Positions 33,891 to 45,359 of a stretch of DNA of 64,000 nucleotides are shown in pieces. Source of the stretch: Microvelia longipes (taxonomy: Eukaryota > Arthropoda > Insecta > Hemiptera > Veliidae); contig JACMZG010000008.1 of assembly GCA_018340805.1 (NCBI GenBank), forward strand, positions 57,682,962 through 57,746,961, in the 5' to 3' direction. Every line of letters starts with the position of its first letter. Positions within the stretch are counted from its first letter, which is position 1. The notes under the pieces were generated by a model. It ran no database searches and was not told the origin of the DNA. It was given only the letters and a program-made list of their open reading frames with translations. A program made the translations under genes and the position numbers.

Positions 33891-35761
33891 AAGTGAAGAA
33901 AAGTAAAAAACAATTGGAAAACGAATATAAACAGGTAATAAAAAATAGGGGGGCCTACAACACGAAGAAATATAGAAAGGATTTACTGTGTTGGTCTCAC
34001 AAACGTATCGAAAAACGTACTTACGTGTGCACAGCTTTGATTATTATTTATTAACTAAAGAATGTAAGAACAAAAAAATATTCCTAATATTAAAATTTAA
34101 AATTGTTGTAATCTCTAGAATATAGGAGTTTATAAAAATATATTTATAAAACATTAGTAATAATTTATAAAAATAGTTTAAATGATTAGCTTAGGTTTAA
34201 ATAGGAAAGTAAGAATTAATCAAATGTGTATATTATCGAATACTATAGAAGATGATCAAATCTGGAATAACTGCCTATTATTTATACACATTGCTATATC
34301 AATATCATATTTGCTATCTAATCTTTTAGTTTAACTTCTAATTAATTTAAAAATATTGAAAAAATAAACAAACCTCTATTATTAAATACACTACATTTCT
34401 TAAATGAAAATATGAATATGAAGGAAAAATGTTTGGTATTGAAACATATATTGAAAAATGTTATACATAGTGGCCGCCCCCTTGATCAAGCCTTATGCTT
34501 TTTGGGGGCCCTCACCTCTGTCAAATAAATGTAATATTGATATAAATTTAAAATGACTGTAATTTGTTACTCTAAATTTAGTTGAATAACTTATTATATA
34601 ATATAGTCTAAAAATAAGAGTAATTTTTGTAAAAATTGTAAAAGAAATAAAAATAATACTGTAATTAAATACAGTTTGGTCCGAATAGGCTGATTTTAAG
34701 AATTTATTTTGTACATAATGTAATAAAAATCTCTAGATCTTCGATATCTAAACCTCTGGGTATATTTTTAAAGTAGAAACGGTTTCAAGCTCAATGAAAA
34801 CTCATTAAATGTTACAAAGCGATTTTATAGGGTGGGGTGCTGTTGTCAAAGCTGATAGACGTGGGGCAAGATAAACGTGATACACACCTAGTAAACCATT
34901 ATTTTTGATGATATTTAAGCGACGTTAAATAAGAATAAAAGTTCATAAAAAAAACATTTTTGACCTGGGCTGCAATCTGAAATTGAATAATTGTCTGTTC
35001 TGTTTTTACATTTTGTACCAAAAAATGTAACGAATCTTGAAATAAAAGTGCTTTTGTAATATTTGTCAGGTAGTGGTTTGAATATACCCAAATAGTCCTT
35101 ACTTTTAAGAATTGTAAAGGAAAGTTAAAGAAAATATCTCTATAATTTTCCTCTGGTGAACCCGAGACAGTTATTACCTAGTAAGGGTAATGCTAATATT
35201 ACATTTCACCATATTATAACCTTCTCTAGCCAACTTTACTCTGTGTACATAAGATAAGATTTAGAGCATAACATAAACTCCGTGCCTCCGAGCTCCCAAC
35301 TAAGCACGGAGTAATGATAAAGAAAAGTTTTTGTTATGACGTAGATGTGGGATATAATACTGCGTTCCAGAGATATAGTGAGACAAAGCTAACATAGATA
35401 GAGCCTTCCTATCTCTGGCCCATTACATTTTTAATTTCACCCCAGAGTATCACGTTTTCTTATTAACACTTCTTTTTTGGAAAAATTTACTTAAAACTCA
35501 TAAATAAGCTAAGTTACATCTAAGCAGGCTACGCGACACACTATTTTTAATCGCCCATTTCACTAGCAAGATTTCTAGTCTAAAACTCTTTAACGACTAC
35601 AAACTTTTTAAAGACCATCGTGTTTCTTTATCTAAGCACTTAAAAACTTTTAATTACTATGTCGTAAAACGTTAATAGTCTGATTACTCACCGAGTTAGT
35701 TTGCTTGTAGGCATGTAACAGTTTTTAAACAATAAAAATTAAAGTAGCCAATTTTATATAC
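33891..35761. other. Unannotated AT-rich sequence
   Basis: No supported gene. A short inverted pair ACTCCGTGC/GCACGGAGT (35,277-35,285 and 35,304-35,312) stands out. A GC-richer patch at 34,470-34,520 (GGCCGCCCCC, GGGGGCCC) may be a repeat end. Confidence 0.3.
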
Positions 35762-35904
35762 CTGCTTAAAAGAAGTTTGATCAAATACTTCAAGATACAA
35801 GTTAATATCAATGCTGATTTTATTTCCCGACAAATCCAATGGTGGGACGAATAAGGCTCTTTTTGAGGTAGCAGTTCGATTTAATGACTCATAAAGAGCT
35901 TTGC
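35762..35904 (-). CDS. Possible internal exon, minus strand (speculative)
   Basis: An open segment ending AAGCAG|GTATAT codes KALYESLNRTATSKRALFV, PPLDLSGNKISIDINLYLEV and FDQTSFKQ. GC content is above the surroundings and residue use is protein-like. Using AG at GATAAG| as acceptor, its phase would accept the 40.3-kb candidate exon (2+1 nt). That acceptor has no pyrimidine tract. No family recognised. Confidence 0.2.
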
Positions 35905-35914
35905 TTATCACTCA

Positions 35915-37403
35915 GATTATTTGTTTAGTTGTTTTTGATTTATTAAACACTAGCCATCCAATATTAATACTTATCAACAATGAAGGGCATGCCAGAAGCT
36001 TTAATTAAGTCATTATAGCAAATTTATTATGAAAATGAGGCTTTTTTATTTTTTTGTTTGGTTTGATTCATATCCATAAAGCCAAAACTTATATAAGTTT
36101 AGAGTTTATGGATACTTTACTTACCAATCATTCTAATATTGAATCAAGTTAATCCCAATTATTTTTTATCTGATCTCTATTTTTTAATGTTTCCAATACT
36201 TTGCATAAAAATTGCATTAGTTATTTTTAAAGAAAATTAGTCTGCATGGAGAGATATAATAAATGTAACAACATCTTTCGTAATGGGATAGATAATGTTC
36301 ATAATGGAAGTAGTAGAAATAATTTAAAAATTTGAAAAAGTGCTTAGCGGTTATCTGTCAGTTTTTAAATTAAGTCGTAAATCCATGTTACCTACATTTA
36401 CGAAAACCCATTACTATTCCAGGAAATTAAAAAAAGCGTCTAGTTAGGAATGTTCACAGTGATATCAGCGTATTGAATTTCTTCGTTTTTATGAACATTT
36501 TAGGTTGTTCGACAGAACGTAATTATTGATGCTACAGAATATTATAGATAAATTTACTTTTCTTTTTAATTAGAGTTTTAATCGTAAACCTAATTACAAA
36601 ATTAATTAACATTACAAAATGTGTCATGGGAAATAAAGACAGCTATTTTTTTATATTTTGGTTGGCTATAGAGTAATGTCAATAGGAATAAACCTATTCT
36701 AAGAATGGAAATTATATATCTTCCAGTGAAATCCGCACTAATAAATAAATACAAATTTTGATTGTTCGTGATCATTTACTGAGTTTCCGTTCCAAAAAAA
36801 CCTAAGGTTTGATCATAGGATTATCCAAAAATTGAGCCTGTTTTCATGCACAATGTTTTCCTTTGTTTCGAAGAGCTTAGTTTTATTTATTTATTTAATG
36901 ATTTTTAATGAGCTCCTAGACGAAAAAAACCACAAGTAAGAGCTCACTTCTAAAAAATTACAAAATTACACAACAGTAAAAAAGTGTATCGTAATAAACG
37001 TAAAAATAAAATATTATGATACAAGATGATAACAAAATTTAACTTTCTCACAAAACAGTTATATAGTAATTATAAGTTACTGCCTATTAACGTATATATA
37101 TTTATATAGTAAATATAGGCACTGCCTGATGCGTTCTCTAGTAATGCTTCACACCATTCCCTTGCATTTTTTTCACATTTTTTTTAGTAATTTTTCAATT
37201 TACATCAACCTTGTAATTTATAAATTAATGAAACCTCAAAAAATTATCAAACCAATACAAAGGATTCAATTTTAATTTAAATTGTTCAATTAATGGTATA
37301 GCTCAAAAACTCGTCGTCTACATCCCTCTAGTTTTTGATTTAATATCCCCTTCACAAGCATTGCCTTACGCGAGTGTAAAAACTTTCATTTTATATATCA
37401 ATT

Positions 37404-37465
<62 letters not shown>

Positions 37466-38760
37466 AATTGCTTTCCTCTTTCTCCCGCCTTTTACGCCAT
37501 AAGAACCTTATAAGTAAACATTTTCTTATAAAAATGTACCCAAACTTAATCCAAGAAATGTATTTTGCTATTATGGTTCTTTATGTAAGAAATGATGTTT
37601 CTTTGCATTAAGAACGGATGTCTTAATGCTCAATGAAAGTAAAATTATAAGGTTGTATAAAGGATCCTCGCCTTGTTAATGAACACGCTAAGAAATTAAT
37701 TAACCTCTTTTATAATAAAGCTAAAAGTTCGGGCCAAGGTTTATCTGCTGCGTTAAAACTTTCTTGTTTTAGCTCTTCTTTTGTTTTAACTTACTTTATA
37801 AAAAATGTAGCAAAAATAGAAAGTTTATGAATTTAAATTGTATATTTTTATGAAGTTGTTGAGAGAGGAAGGGAATAATCAAATTAAATCAGGTGGGTAC
37901 ATTATAACAAGTTTTGTTTAAAACTCAAGAAAACTTTGTCTAACTAGACTTATTATTTTCCGCCTCTTGTTTTCATATAATAACACTTAATACTCAAAGT
38001 AATCTAAGTACTGTAATCAATTTTTTTATTAATATAAGTAATTATTAAGTAAAACCTAATACAAACTTTTTCTTTACTAACTATGACTTAAAAATGTCTA
38101 ATAACTTTTCTACTTATATCTACTCGATTTTACTATACAAGAAAAATACTATTAAACTAACTACTAAGTTTTTTAGATATAAAGTTATTTAACTATGATT
38201 AAATACTTTATAATTATTATTATCATGATTAATAAAATACGATGTATACCAAAAGATTATGTATTATCTAGTCTTAGTTTATTTCGTATTTAACGTAAGT
38301 ATGAAATATATTGAATATATTTAATTAGCATAATAAAGAATTGATCCTGTTTCCCCAACATTTAGAGTATAAATTCAATGCAGTAAGACGCAATGTAGAT
38401 GTTTTTAAATTTACACTACAAAAAATTCTAACTAATTCCTGGATCTGTGATCGCTATGTTCTTTAAAATCGCAACCAAATTTGAAAGGATTAATCTGGTT
38501 TTAAGTTGAAGCGGAGTTTTTTCTCAGAAAATACCACAATAAACGTTAGTTCTTTTAGCATGCTATAAAAGAAATTCAAGATTTTTGAGATGAAGGGTTA
38601 TCATTTCACTAACAACAATTGATTTGTTGTTACACCTAATGGGGCGTTCGGAAAATTTGATAAAAATAAAGTAAGCTTATTATGACGTTTCTGTCGTAAA
38701 TTCGCTATTCTGGTGTTATTATACTTATTGATTTTTATCAATTATAACTTTGTTTGGTAA
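35915..38760. other. Unannotated AT-rich sequence
   Basis: No supported gene apart from a short (AT)n tract at 37,404-37,464. Several small imperfect palindromes, such as TATCCATAAA...TTTATGGATA at 36,073-36,115, do not reach element status. Confidence 0.3.
37404..37464. repeat. (AT)n microsatellite
   Basis: TA repeat with two TATTATA breaks. Confidence 0.93.
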
Positions 38761-38764
38761 AATC

Positions 38765-39215
38765 CCCGCTTCGGACTCGCATCGCTCGTCCTGAGAATAT
38801 ACAATTCGTTAAATTCATACTGTAAAACGTCTTCAGACTCGCTGCGCTCGTCCTTAAATAATAAATACATTCGTTTCATTCCCAGCGGTCATCCATTCAG
38901 GCACTGATCACGCTCGATGCTGCTTAATTTTATGATCCACCAAAAATCATGGATATACTTATATTGAAACGAAACTTAGTGTACTGATTTATTACGTAAA
39001 GTACCAAATCAAATGGATTTCCGATTTTTTTTCAATTGTAAAAAATCGTACACTAGGAGCTACGATGATAACAGACACACACATAGACAGACAACTTTTT
39101 GAAGACCACTTAGGATGCTATAAAACGCCTGAAACGGATAATTCCGGTGACATCCGGGTTTCGGATTTTTTTGCCAAACACGATACTTTTCCTGTATACC
39201 TTCGGTGTAAATGAG
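38765..39215 (-). repeat. Family A element, copy A3 (5S-containing)
   Basis: Minus strand. Palindromic start ATTTACACCGAAGGTATACA then GGAAAAGTATCG, then GAAACCCGGATGTCACC, a GTCTGTCTATGTG run, a 5S-like block, and two tandem modules GGACGAGCGCAGCGAGTC and GGACGAGCGATGCGAGTCC. It lacks the TGACGTCA segment, so it is an internally deleted version of A5 and A8. Confidence 0.75.
38878..38937 (-). promoter_or_regulatory. 5S rRNA-like internal promoter in A3 (best copy)
   Basis: The minus strand reads GATCATAAAATTAAGCAGCA, TCGAGCGTGATCAGTGCC, then TGAATGGATGACCGCTGGGA. Animal 5S rRNA reads GATCACCGAAGTTAAGCAAC, GTCGGGCGCGGTTAGTAC, TTAGATGGGTGACCGCCTGG over the same interval. Box A, intermediate element and box C therefore keep native order and spacing to within a base or two. 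The 5' third of 5S is not visible. Confidence 0.75.
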
Positions 39216-40290
39216 GAATAAAAATTAGTCTATCCTTATTTCTTTAATTGCTTTATTTCTTTATTGCTTTGTACGTAAAACTTCTTAATTATTAACATTA
39301 ATTAATACAAGGTGGTACACTTTAGATGCTTAAACATTAAATCCTTAAAAATGAGTGGAAAACTTTGTTTTAGACTCATGAAATGGTCTCTATCCCCTCA
39401 GGAAATTGACTCTTCCAAGTTCAAATATACTATTATTATTTTTGTAACTATTAACCAAATATTGTGGTAATTTTGTTACCACTTTTGATAACTTAAAATA
39501 AGTTAAATTAGAGGAAACCTTATAGTATATTGCGGAAACTGAACTAAATCATAAGAATTTTAATTCTAATATTACCATATTCAGTTAACTGCTCATCGTG
39601 CCATTGTTTGACATTTATCATAGATAATTGCTTTAAACACCTAAAAAGTTAAAATACTGTGATAAATTTCAAACAGCAATTCGATGATAATTTCCCGGAA
39701 TATGAGGATGTTAGTATCAAATTTCTTTGGATTTAATGCAGGTTTTAAAATTTGAAATGTTGCGGTAGGGCTTTATTTAACTCTTTAAAGTTACCAAAAG
39801 TAGAACGAAATAACCTTGTTCGGGAGATAATTACCTGAATAATAATAGTTCATTTTAACTTTATTTTACCATTATATGTCCATGAGACTATTTTCAACAG
39901 TCTAGAACTATATTTTTCACTTACTTATAAGTATTCAATGTTTGTGCATCTAAAATATTCCACCCTGTATATAAACTAGAAGCTTCGTGATCGTGTCGTG
40001 TGATCATATCAATCAAAAAATGTGACTTCCAAGGAAAATCTATTTTATTCTTACTAATTCTTGCATGGGGTTAAAAGAAATACTTATAATAGGTTGTATA
40101 ATTTAGGTTGTCGAGCTTTTTTTAACATTTTCAATTCTGTACTCGTAGCTTCAAAGTTCCTTAACTCGGAATTATTGTAATAAGAAATGGTTATTGTCAT
40201 TTTATTTAATAAAAGTTGTTTCATTCTTCTATCGTCGTTAGAAAGTGTATCAGTCTGTCTGTCTGTATGCACAAGTATAATGTCACACGA
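39216..40290. other. Unannotated AT-rich sequence
   Basis: No supported gene. CACCCTGTATA at 39,960 resembles the outer end of a mariner-like inverted repeat, but no partner was found. A short (CTGT)n run lies at 40,252-40,267. Confidence 0.3.
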
Positions 40291-40296
40291 CTTACC

Positions 40297-40371
40297 TTTT
40301 CAGCAGGCGCTGAGATGCTATGTGAAATTCATCTGCTCCTCGAGTGTTACATGTATTTTTGAAAGGCATTT
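40297..40371 (-). CDS. Possible first coding exon, minus strand (speculative)
   Basis: ATG in an A-rich context opens MPFKNTCNTRGADEFHIASQ then RLLK, and ends GAAAAG|GTAAGTCG, a strong donor, leaving two bases of a codon. It is too short for ordinary frame searches. Composition is mixed rather than AT-driven. No upstream promoter element is evident and no family is recognised. The phase suits the 35.8-kb candidate, but the chain is only suggestive. Confidence 0.25.
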
Positions 40372-40409
40372 TTTTAATGCAATTCAATACTGCGTGTTAG
40401 CGTAACTAC

Positions 40410-42000
40410 TTATAACATATTTCTTTGCCTTCGTTTATAAATAAAAAATTATCTTTTTTAAATATTTTTTTATAATTATATTTTTTATATTTTAATGAAA
40501 AAATTGCATATGACATAAAGTAATCATTAAAGCTTTGTGCCATTTCTGACAGAGCATTTATTATTATTAAATGATAATCAGTTTATTTATTACATTTTCC
40601 CAAAATTCTATAAAGGAATTCAACTATTTTTATATTATTTATAACCAACCCGAATAACCAGAATTAAAACTTAATGAATTCTGATAAAACTATAAATCAA
40701 TTGTCCGTTTATTCCTTTTAAATTATTCGTATGAATGTGACATCAAGATCGTCGAAGAAGTAAATAATGTCATTATAAATTAGTGGTATATTTTTAATTA
40801 TAAATATTTGAATGCAAGTTTTCTATTGTATTCAAAACATAGAATTTATCGATCCGTCATATAAGTATTAGATATTACTTAAAAACCAACAATCAACTCC
40901 ATATAAATTACAAATAATTAATTGGTTTCGTTATTGAAAGAACTAATATTTTGATAGATATACGGTATAATAATACATTGAACTCATATTTTGATAGGTA
41001 TAATGTAACATTATAATAGATTTCTATGAGTTTATTCCCTAGAGATATTTTTCCTTATACTTTTACTTGTAAATTAGCAAATCCAAATTTATTTTCGTGC
41101 ATGCTTTTAATTACATTTTAAATTAGATTTAAAAGCGATAAAATTACATTGGAATGAAAGTGATATCCTCATCATGTAATACATTATTATTTATAGACTG
41201 TGAGAGGGTAAGAAACGATGTAACCATGTTGTGTTAATGTTAGCCCTGAGGGTAGAGAGTTCTGAAATTTATCTCATATACTTGAAATATATATCAACGT
41301 ATCAATAGATTCTCTATTTACAAAATAAATCAATTGCCTGTTGCCTGATTAGAGGCTCTACTCGTCCTCCAGCCTGCTTCTCTTTGTTCTTCTCTCTTTA
41401 CAGATTCAATTGTTCACATTTTTACTTGCTTTCCTTTTTGAAAAAATCCTTTGCTATTCTATCTGTAAAGAAAGGTAAAGGTTTATAGAATTTTTCCCTG
41501 ATACTTTGTTGATCAGAATTAAGTTTTATTTGTATAATACTTTTATTCGTGTTAAAGTTTTATTTTTGTTCTAAATTTTTTATTTGCTAAAAAGAATTAT
41601 ATGTATAGCAAAGTGAAGGAGGTTAAACCTATAAATATATTCTGTTCAATAAATCAGTATTGGCATACCTAGTGATATGGGCTACCCTTATCCTGTCTAG
41701 TTGTATTTTTGTTAGTCTTTAATTATTTAGAGTGTACCTTAAAAACGTGCTATTATTTACTACGTCACGAACTAAATATTGAATTTTTGTTTGCGTGAAA
41801 GTAGTAATTTTTTTAGAACTTAATTATTGTATATTCTTCAAAATAGACCATTAATTATCTTTGATCAACTTTAGATAGTATGATAATATCAACTTTAATA
41901 ATAATAGGTATTAAAGCCTGCTTTGTTTCTGACTAAACTATAAACACACATTATGTGTCTCTTTGTAAATTTTGATATTTCGTCTTATTATAAAAATACT
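40410..42000. other. Unannotated AT-rich sequence
   Basis: No supported gene. At 41,369-41,400 (+) there is a long pyrimidine tract ending TCTTTACAG, a good-looking 3' splice site. The downstream 70 bases to AAAG|GTAAAG do not look coding. Confidence 0.3.
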
Positions 42001-42518
42001 TGACATACAGTGTTGCCAGAGTAGGGATTTTTTTGTTAAAACAGAGGGTTGAAAGCCTTGATATTTTGGCGGACTGTCAACTGACATTAGCCGTGTGTTA
42101 TACAATAGGATGCACAACGCGTGATGTTTAGGCTTAAATGGGGAATAATCCGAAGGAAAATTAATAATTAAAAAATTAAAAACAATTTATTATTAATAAA
42201 TACAAACAGAAACTAATACTATAAACAATAGTAATTAAAGTTATGTACTTCTAAAAGAAGTGTCTCCAACAGGGTTAATTGGTGGGCTCAATCGAATGAG
42301 AGACCGCGGGTTGATGGAATGATTACCGCTAAGAACAAAGCTGTCAAAGCGGTTAATCCGGGCAAAAAAATATAAAAAATAGTTTTTCAACATATTCGCC
42401 AACAATAAGTTTGTAAAACTCATCTTGGTCTGACTGATGGTTATATAATTCGTTTTAAGTTGAATTTTTAGTTTTATATTGTTATTTTATGTACAAGTTC
42501 TGAATTCAGTCAATAAGA

Positions 42519-42740
42519 TTAATAATTATAGTTTTTCTTAAATGTGCCATCATTAGTATTATTAAGTGAAACCCCCCTATATGACAAGTTATCATTAGAA
42601 TACAGGCATTCCACCCATATCAGCTGCGCGGATTCGCCACTTTGCTTCTCAGTCGCTTTCGGCGTCGGCACTGTAGGCTGTCTCTTTACGAGCCCGTGCT
42701 TCCCAATTGATTCCCAAATTGATTCTACGTGGACGTAGAT
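42519..42740 (-). CDS. Unidentified open segment, minus strand (speculative)
   Basis: From an AG at 42,741 the minus strand is open for 73 codons to a TAA. It includes ESIWESIGKHGLVKRQPTVP, TPKATEKQSGESAQLIWVEC and LYSNDNLSYRGVSLNN. The stretch 42,600-42,720 is about half GC, unlike its neighbours. There is no ATG at the start, so it would be a terminal exon or a transposon relic. The opposite strand is also open (42,544-42,738), so strand choice rests on texture only. No domain recognised. Confidence 0.2.
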   Translation of the reverse strand: MYVHVESIWESIGKHGLVKRQPTVPTPKATEKQSGESAQLIWVECLYSNDNLSYRGVSLNNTNDGTFKKNYNY

Positions 42741-42744
42741 CTAT

Positions 42745-43650
42745 TTGTTGGATTATAACTTTGAGTTAGTTTAGTATTGCGTATCCGTGTTTGTTTAGTT
42801 TACATAAAATAATACGTGTTAACCGTAACATCAAAACATTACAGATAATATTAAGTCAACTTTATGTTTGGCTTGTATAGAAATATAATATATTGTACTA
42901 TACATAATACTATATATAAAATACGTATTATAGCTACAGCTCAAATTTAAGTATTCGATTTGTAGTAAATTTTAGACATTTTTGCGGAGTCATTATTGTA
43001 GGTTATTGAGGTCTTTTATTTAATCAACGATAGGGGTTATTGTTTTGGAATTAGAATGAACCTTAATGTTATATTTAATTATTTTAGAATCAGGCCCTTG
43101 TTAAAATACCAGCGTAGGTAGTTACTTGATTGTACTCAATGTAGCAATATATTTGAAGTCTTTTATTTCTTTTGAGTAATTAAAATCCATTTATACATTT
43201 CTTTATTTATCCAGAATGTAGTTATTCAATTGTCATGAAATTAAAGGATTTGTTTCAAACGCTAGGGGGAGGTATTGCAGTAATACTCTAGTGTAATTGT
43301 CTTTTCAGAAAATACGAGGCAGAATTTGTTTCCTGAAACCACAACAGCTTTGCAGAATGTTTGCGATCCTCCTGTGCAACGTGTGGGATTTTCTCTAACT
43401 AACGACAGGGGAGTAATAACAGTCTGACTCGACAACTATATTTTCATCTATACTAAAACTCTATTTCCCAGCAGACCTCTTCTCTTTAATTTCAATACTA
43501 CGTTCTAAAACAAATTAATTTTTTAAAAAGTCTTTAATGTTAAACCATTTCATTTATTTTTATTTCTATTTCTTGTTTGTATTTATTACTAATATTGCTA
43601 CTGATTCTAAATGGATATCATCCTAAAAGAGTTAAACTTTCAACATTATT
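42745..43650. other. Unannotated AT-rich sequence
   Basis: No gene or repeat boundary seen. Confidence 0.3.
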
Positions 43651-43654
43651 GCTC

Positions 43655-43850
43655 TTATCATACCCCTAAAGTATAAGAAATACGTGCATTCATTTTCTAG
43701 CATAAGCGCGCAGGGAGCTACGATGACACAAATATACACAGCATAGTATAAAAACAGTAAACTTTTTAAGAGGTCTTAAAAGCTAACTAAAGAGTATAAT
43801 ACTGGTGAAATCTTAGTTTGTGATTTTTAGAGTCAACGTTAACGTTTGCT
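43655..43850 (-). repeat. Family A element, copy A4 (fragment)
   Basis: Contains GGGAGCTACGATGACACA, AACTTTTTAAGAGGTC and GGTGAAATCTTAG, corresponding on the minus strand to the GAAACCGGATTTC, TTAAGTGGTTTT, TGTTATCGTAGCTCCC order of full copies. The 5S block and the tandem GAGCGAAGCGAG modules are missing. Confidence 0.5.
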
Positions 43851-43930
43851 TCTTTTAGTTATCTTTTATTTAATGTTAGCAAAAATTCAAATATTTAATA
43901 TGATTTCATTGAAATTATCATTTTAGTTTA

Positions 43931-44007
43931 ATTTGTTCTTTGTTTCTTTTGTTATAGGTAAGCATGAGAGTTGGGATATTATTCAAAATCAGTATCGTAA
44001 GGTAATT
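43931..44007 (+). promoter_or_regulatory. Candidate recursive splice site (ratchet point) 2
   Basis: The pyrimidine tract TTTGTTCTTTGTTTCTTTTG runs into TTATAG|GTAAGCAT. The AG is at 43,956-43,957 and the donor GTAAGC at 43,958-43,963. As at site 1, TATC|GTAAGG (43,997) or AAG|GTAATT follows within 40-45 bases, a possible recursive-splicing exon. The two sites share GGTAAGCAT-GAG and TATCGTAAG-TAATTT, but the sequence around and between is unrelated, so they are not obviously copies of a transposon. Confidence 0.45.
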
Positions 44008-44164
44008 TTAAATCTAATTTTTTAACATAGCCAACATGATTTTTAACCTCTTTAAAAATATGTTTAATGCTTTAGATATATATACGATAATGTAGACACG
44101 CGCATACAGATGTATATAAATGCTAAATGCAAATTATAGCATATAATAATAAATATGTAATAAT

Positions 44165-44210
44165 ATATATTAATATATATATATATTATATATATAATTA
44201 ATAATATATA

Positions 44211-44252
<42 letters not shown>

Positions 44253-44262
44253 TATATATATT
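44165..44262. repeat. (AT)n microsatellite
   Basis: TA tract interrupted by TAATTAATA and ATTATA. Confidence 0.93.
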
Positions 44263-44584
44263 TCGGTGGCAATTAAATGTGGCAGCGGGTTTTTTAATTT
44301 TCCAAGTTGCCACCCTTTATTTACGTCCGTCTTCAGTCTTTTAATATTATTTGTCTTGTGTACTATTTAGTTTGTGGTTAAGGAATCCCATAACTGTGTA
44401 GTTAGTTAGGTTAGTATTACTTATTTTTTCGTATTTATGTTAAGATGTTCTGTGATAAATATGCAAAAATTACTGATTTTTGCATATTTATACTCTAAAC
44501 CTGTCATATTGTTAGAAGATTCAACCAACCACAAACCAAACAGTACATAAGTTATGTACACACAGTAATTATTATTATATGTCA

Positions 44585-45358
44585 TTGTTTTACTTTTCCT
44601 CGTTTATACCATAGGTATATAGGAAAAGTATTGTTTTGGTAAAAAAATTCGAAACTGTGATGTCACCAGAGCTATCCGTTTCAAGTGTTTTTAAGTGGTT
44701 TTCACAAAGTTATCTGCGTGTATGTGTGTGTGTGTGTCTGTTATCTTCGTAACGCCCAGTGTTTTTATGCTAGAGAGTTAAAACTTTTTACATAAATAAG
44801 TCTACTGCTGTAGTTGTGCTATTCGGAAAATATTATTTTTATGACGTCATTAACCATTAATGCGGGTTAACCCAGCAAAAATTTTGAAAAATCATAAAAC
44901 GCGGAAAATTGATGCGCAAGTACCTAAGTATTAGACTAAAATTTGTGCTATTTTCATCTAATTATCAGCATTAGTTCAAACTTTATCAAATTACTTATGT
45001 ACGTTTTTGAAGAAATAAAAAATTACAATTAAGTTTAAATTCGGTACAAGTGTATGCCTTTACGAAATAAATTGGAACACCCAGTTTCGTTTGAATACGA
45101 CATGTATCCATGATTTTTTTTGTATTATACAATTAAGCTGTATCGAGCGTGGTCAGTGCCTAGATGGTTCACCGCCGGAATGAATAGTAGGATGTATTTA
45201 CTATCTGAGAACGAGCGAAGCGAGTCCAAACACAAGTTGGAGTATAAAATTAACGAATTGTATAATCTGAGGACGAACGAAACGAATCCAAACTAGGGAG
45301 GATATGCGTAACGAATCCAATGTGATAATGTTCCGAGGTACCCAGTACCCGATTTTTT
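44585..45358 (+). repeat. Family A element, copy A5 (most complete)
   Basis: Order: palindromic start ACTTTTCCTCGTTTATACC / GGTATATAGGAAAAGT, GTGATGTCACC, TTTTTAAGTGGTTTTC, a (GT)n run, GTATTTATGCTAGAGAGTT (TTTTTATGC in this copy), ATGACGTCATTAACC, CCAAGTTTCA-type sequence, 5S-like block (45,131-45,182), three GAACGAGCGAAGCGAGTCC-type modules, then GGTACCCAGTACCCG and T6 at 45,353. It is about 770 bp with no protein-coding frame. Confidence 0.75.
45131..45182 (+). promoter_or_regulatory. 5S rRNA-like internal promoter in A5
   Basis: AATTAAGCTGTATCGAGCGT then GGTCAGTGCCTAGATGGTTC and ACCGCCGGAATG parallel 5S AGTTAAGCAAC-GTCGGGCG, GGTTAGTACTTAGATGGGTG and ACCGCCTGGGAAT. A T6 run, a Pol III-type terminator, lies 170 bases downstream. 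Confidence 0.7.
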
Positions 45359-45359
45359 A

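Noticed and set aside
34025..34054. 30-base minus-strand micro-exon with strong pyrimidine tract and GTAAGTACG donor
   Set aside because: The peptide is too short to judge (LINNNQSCAH). A similar pair at 3,206-3,236 on the other strand shows such pairs occur by chance here.
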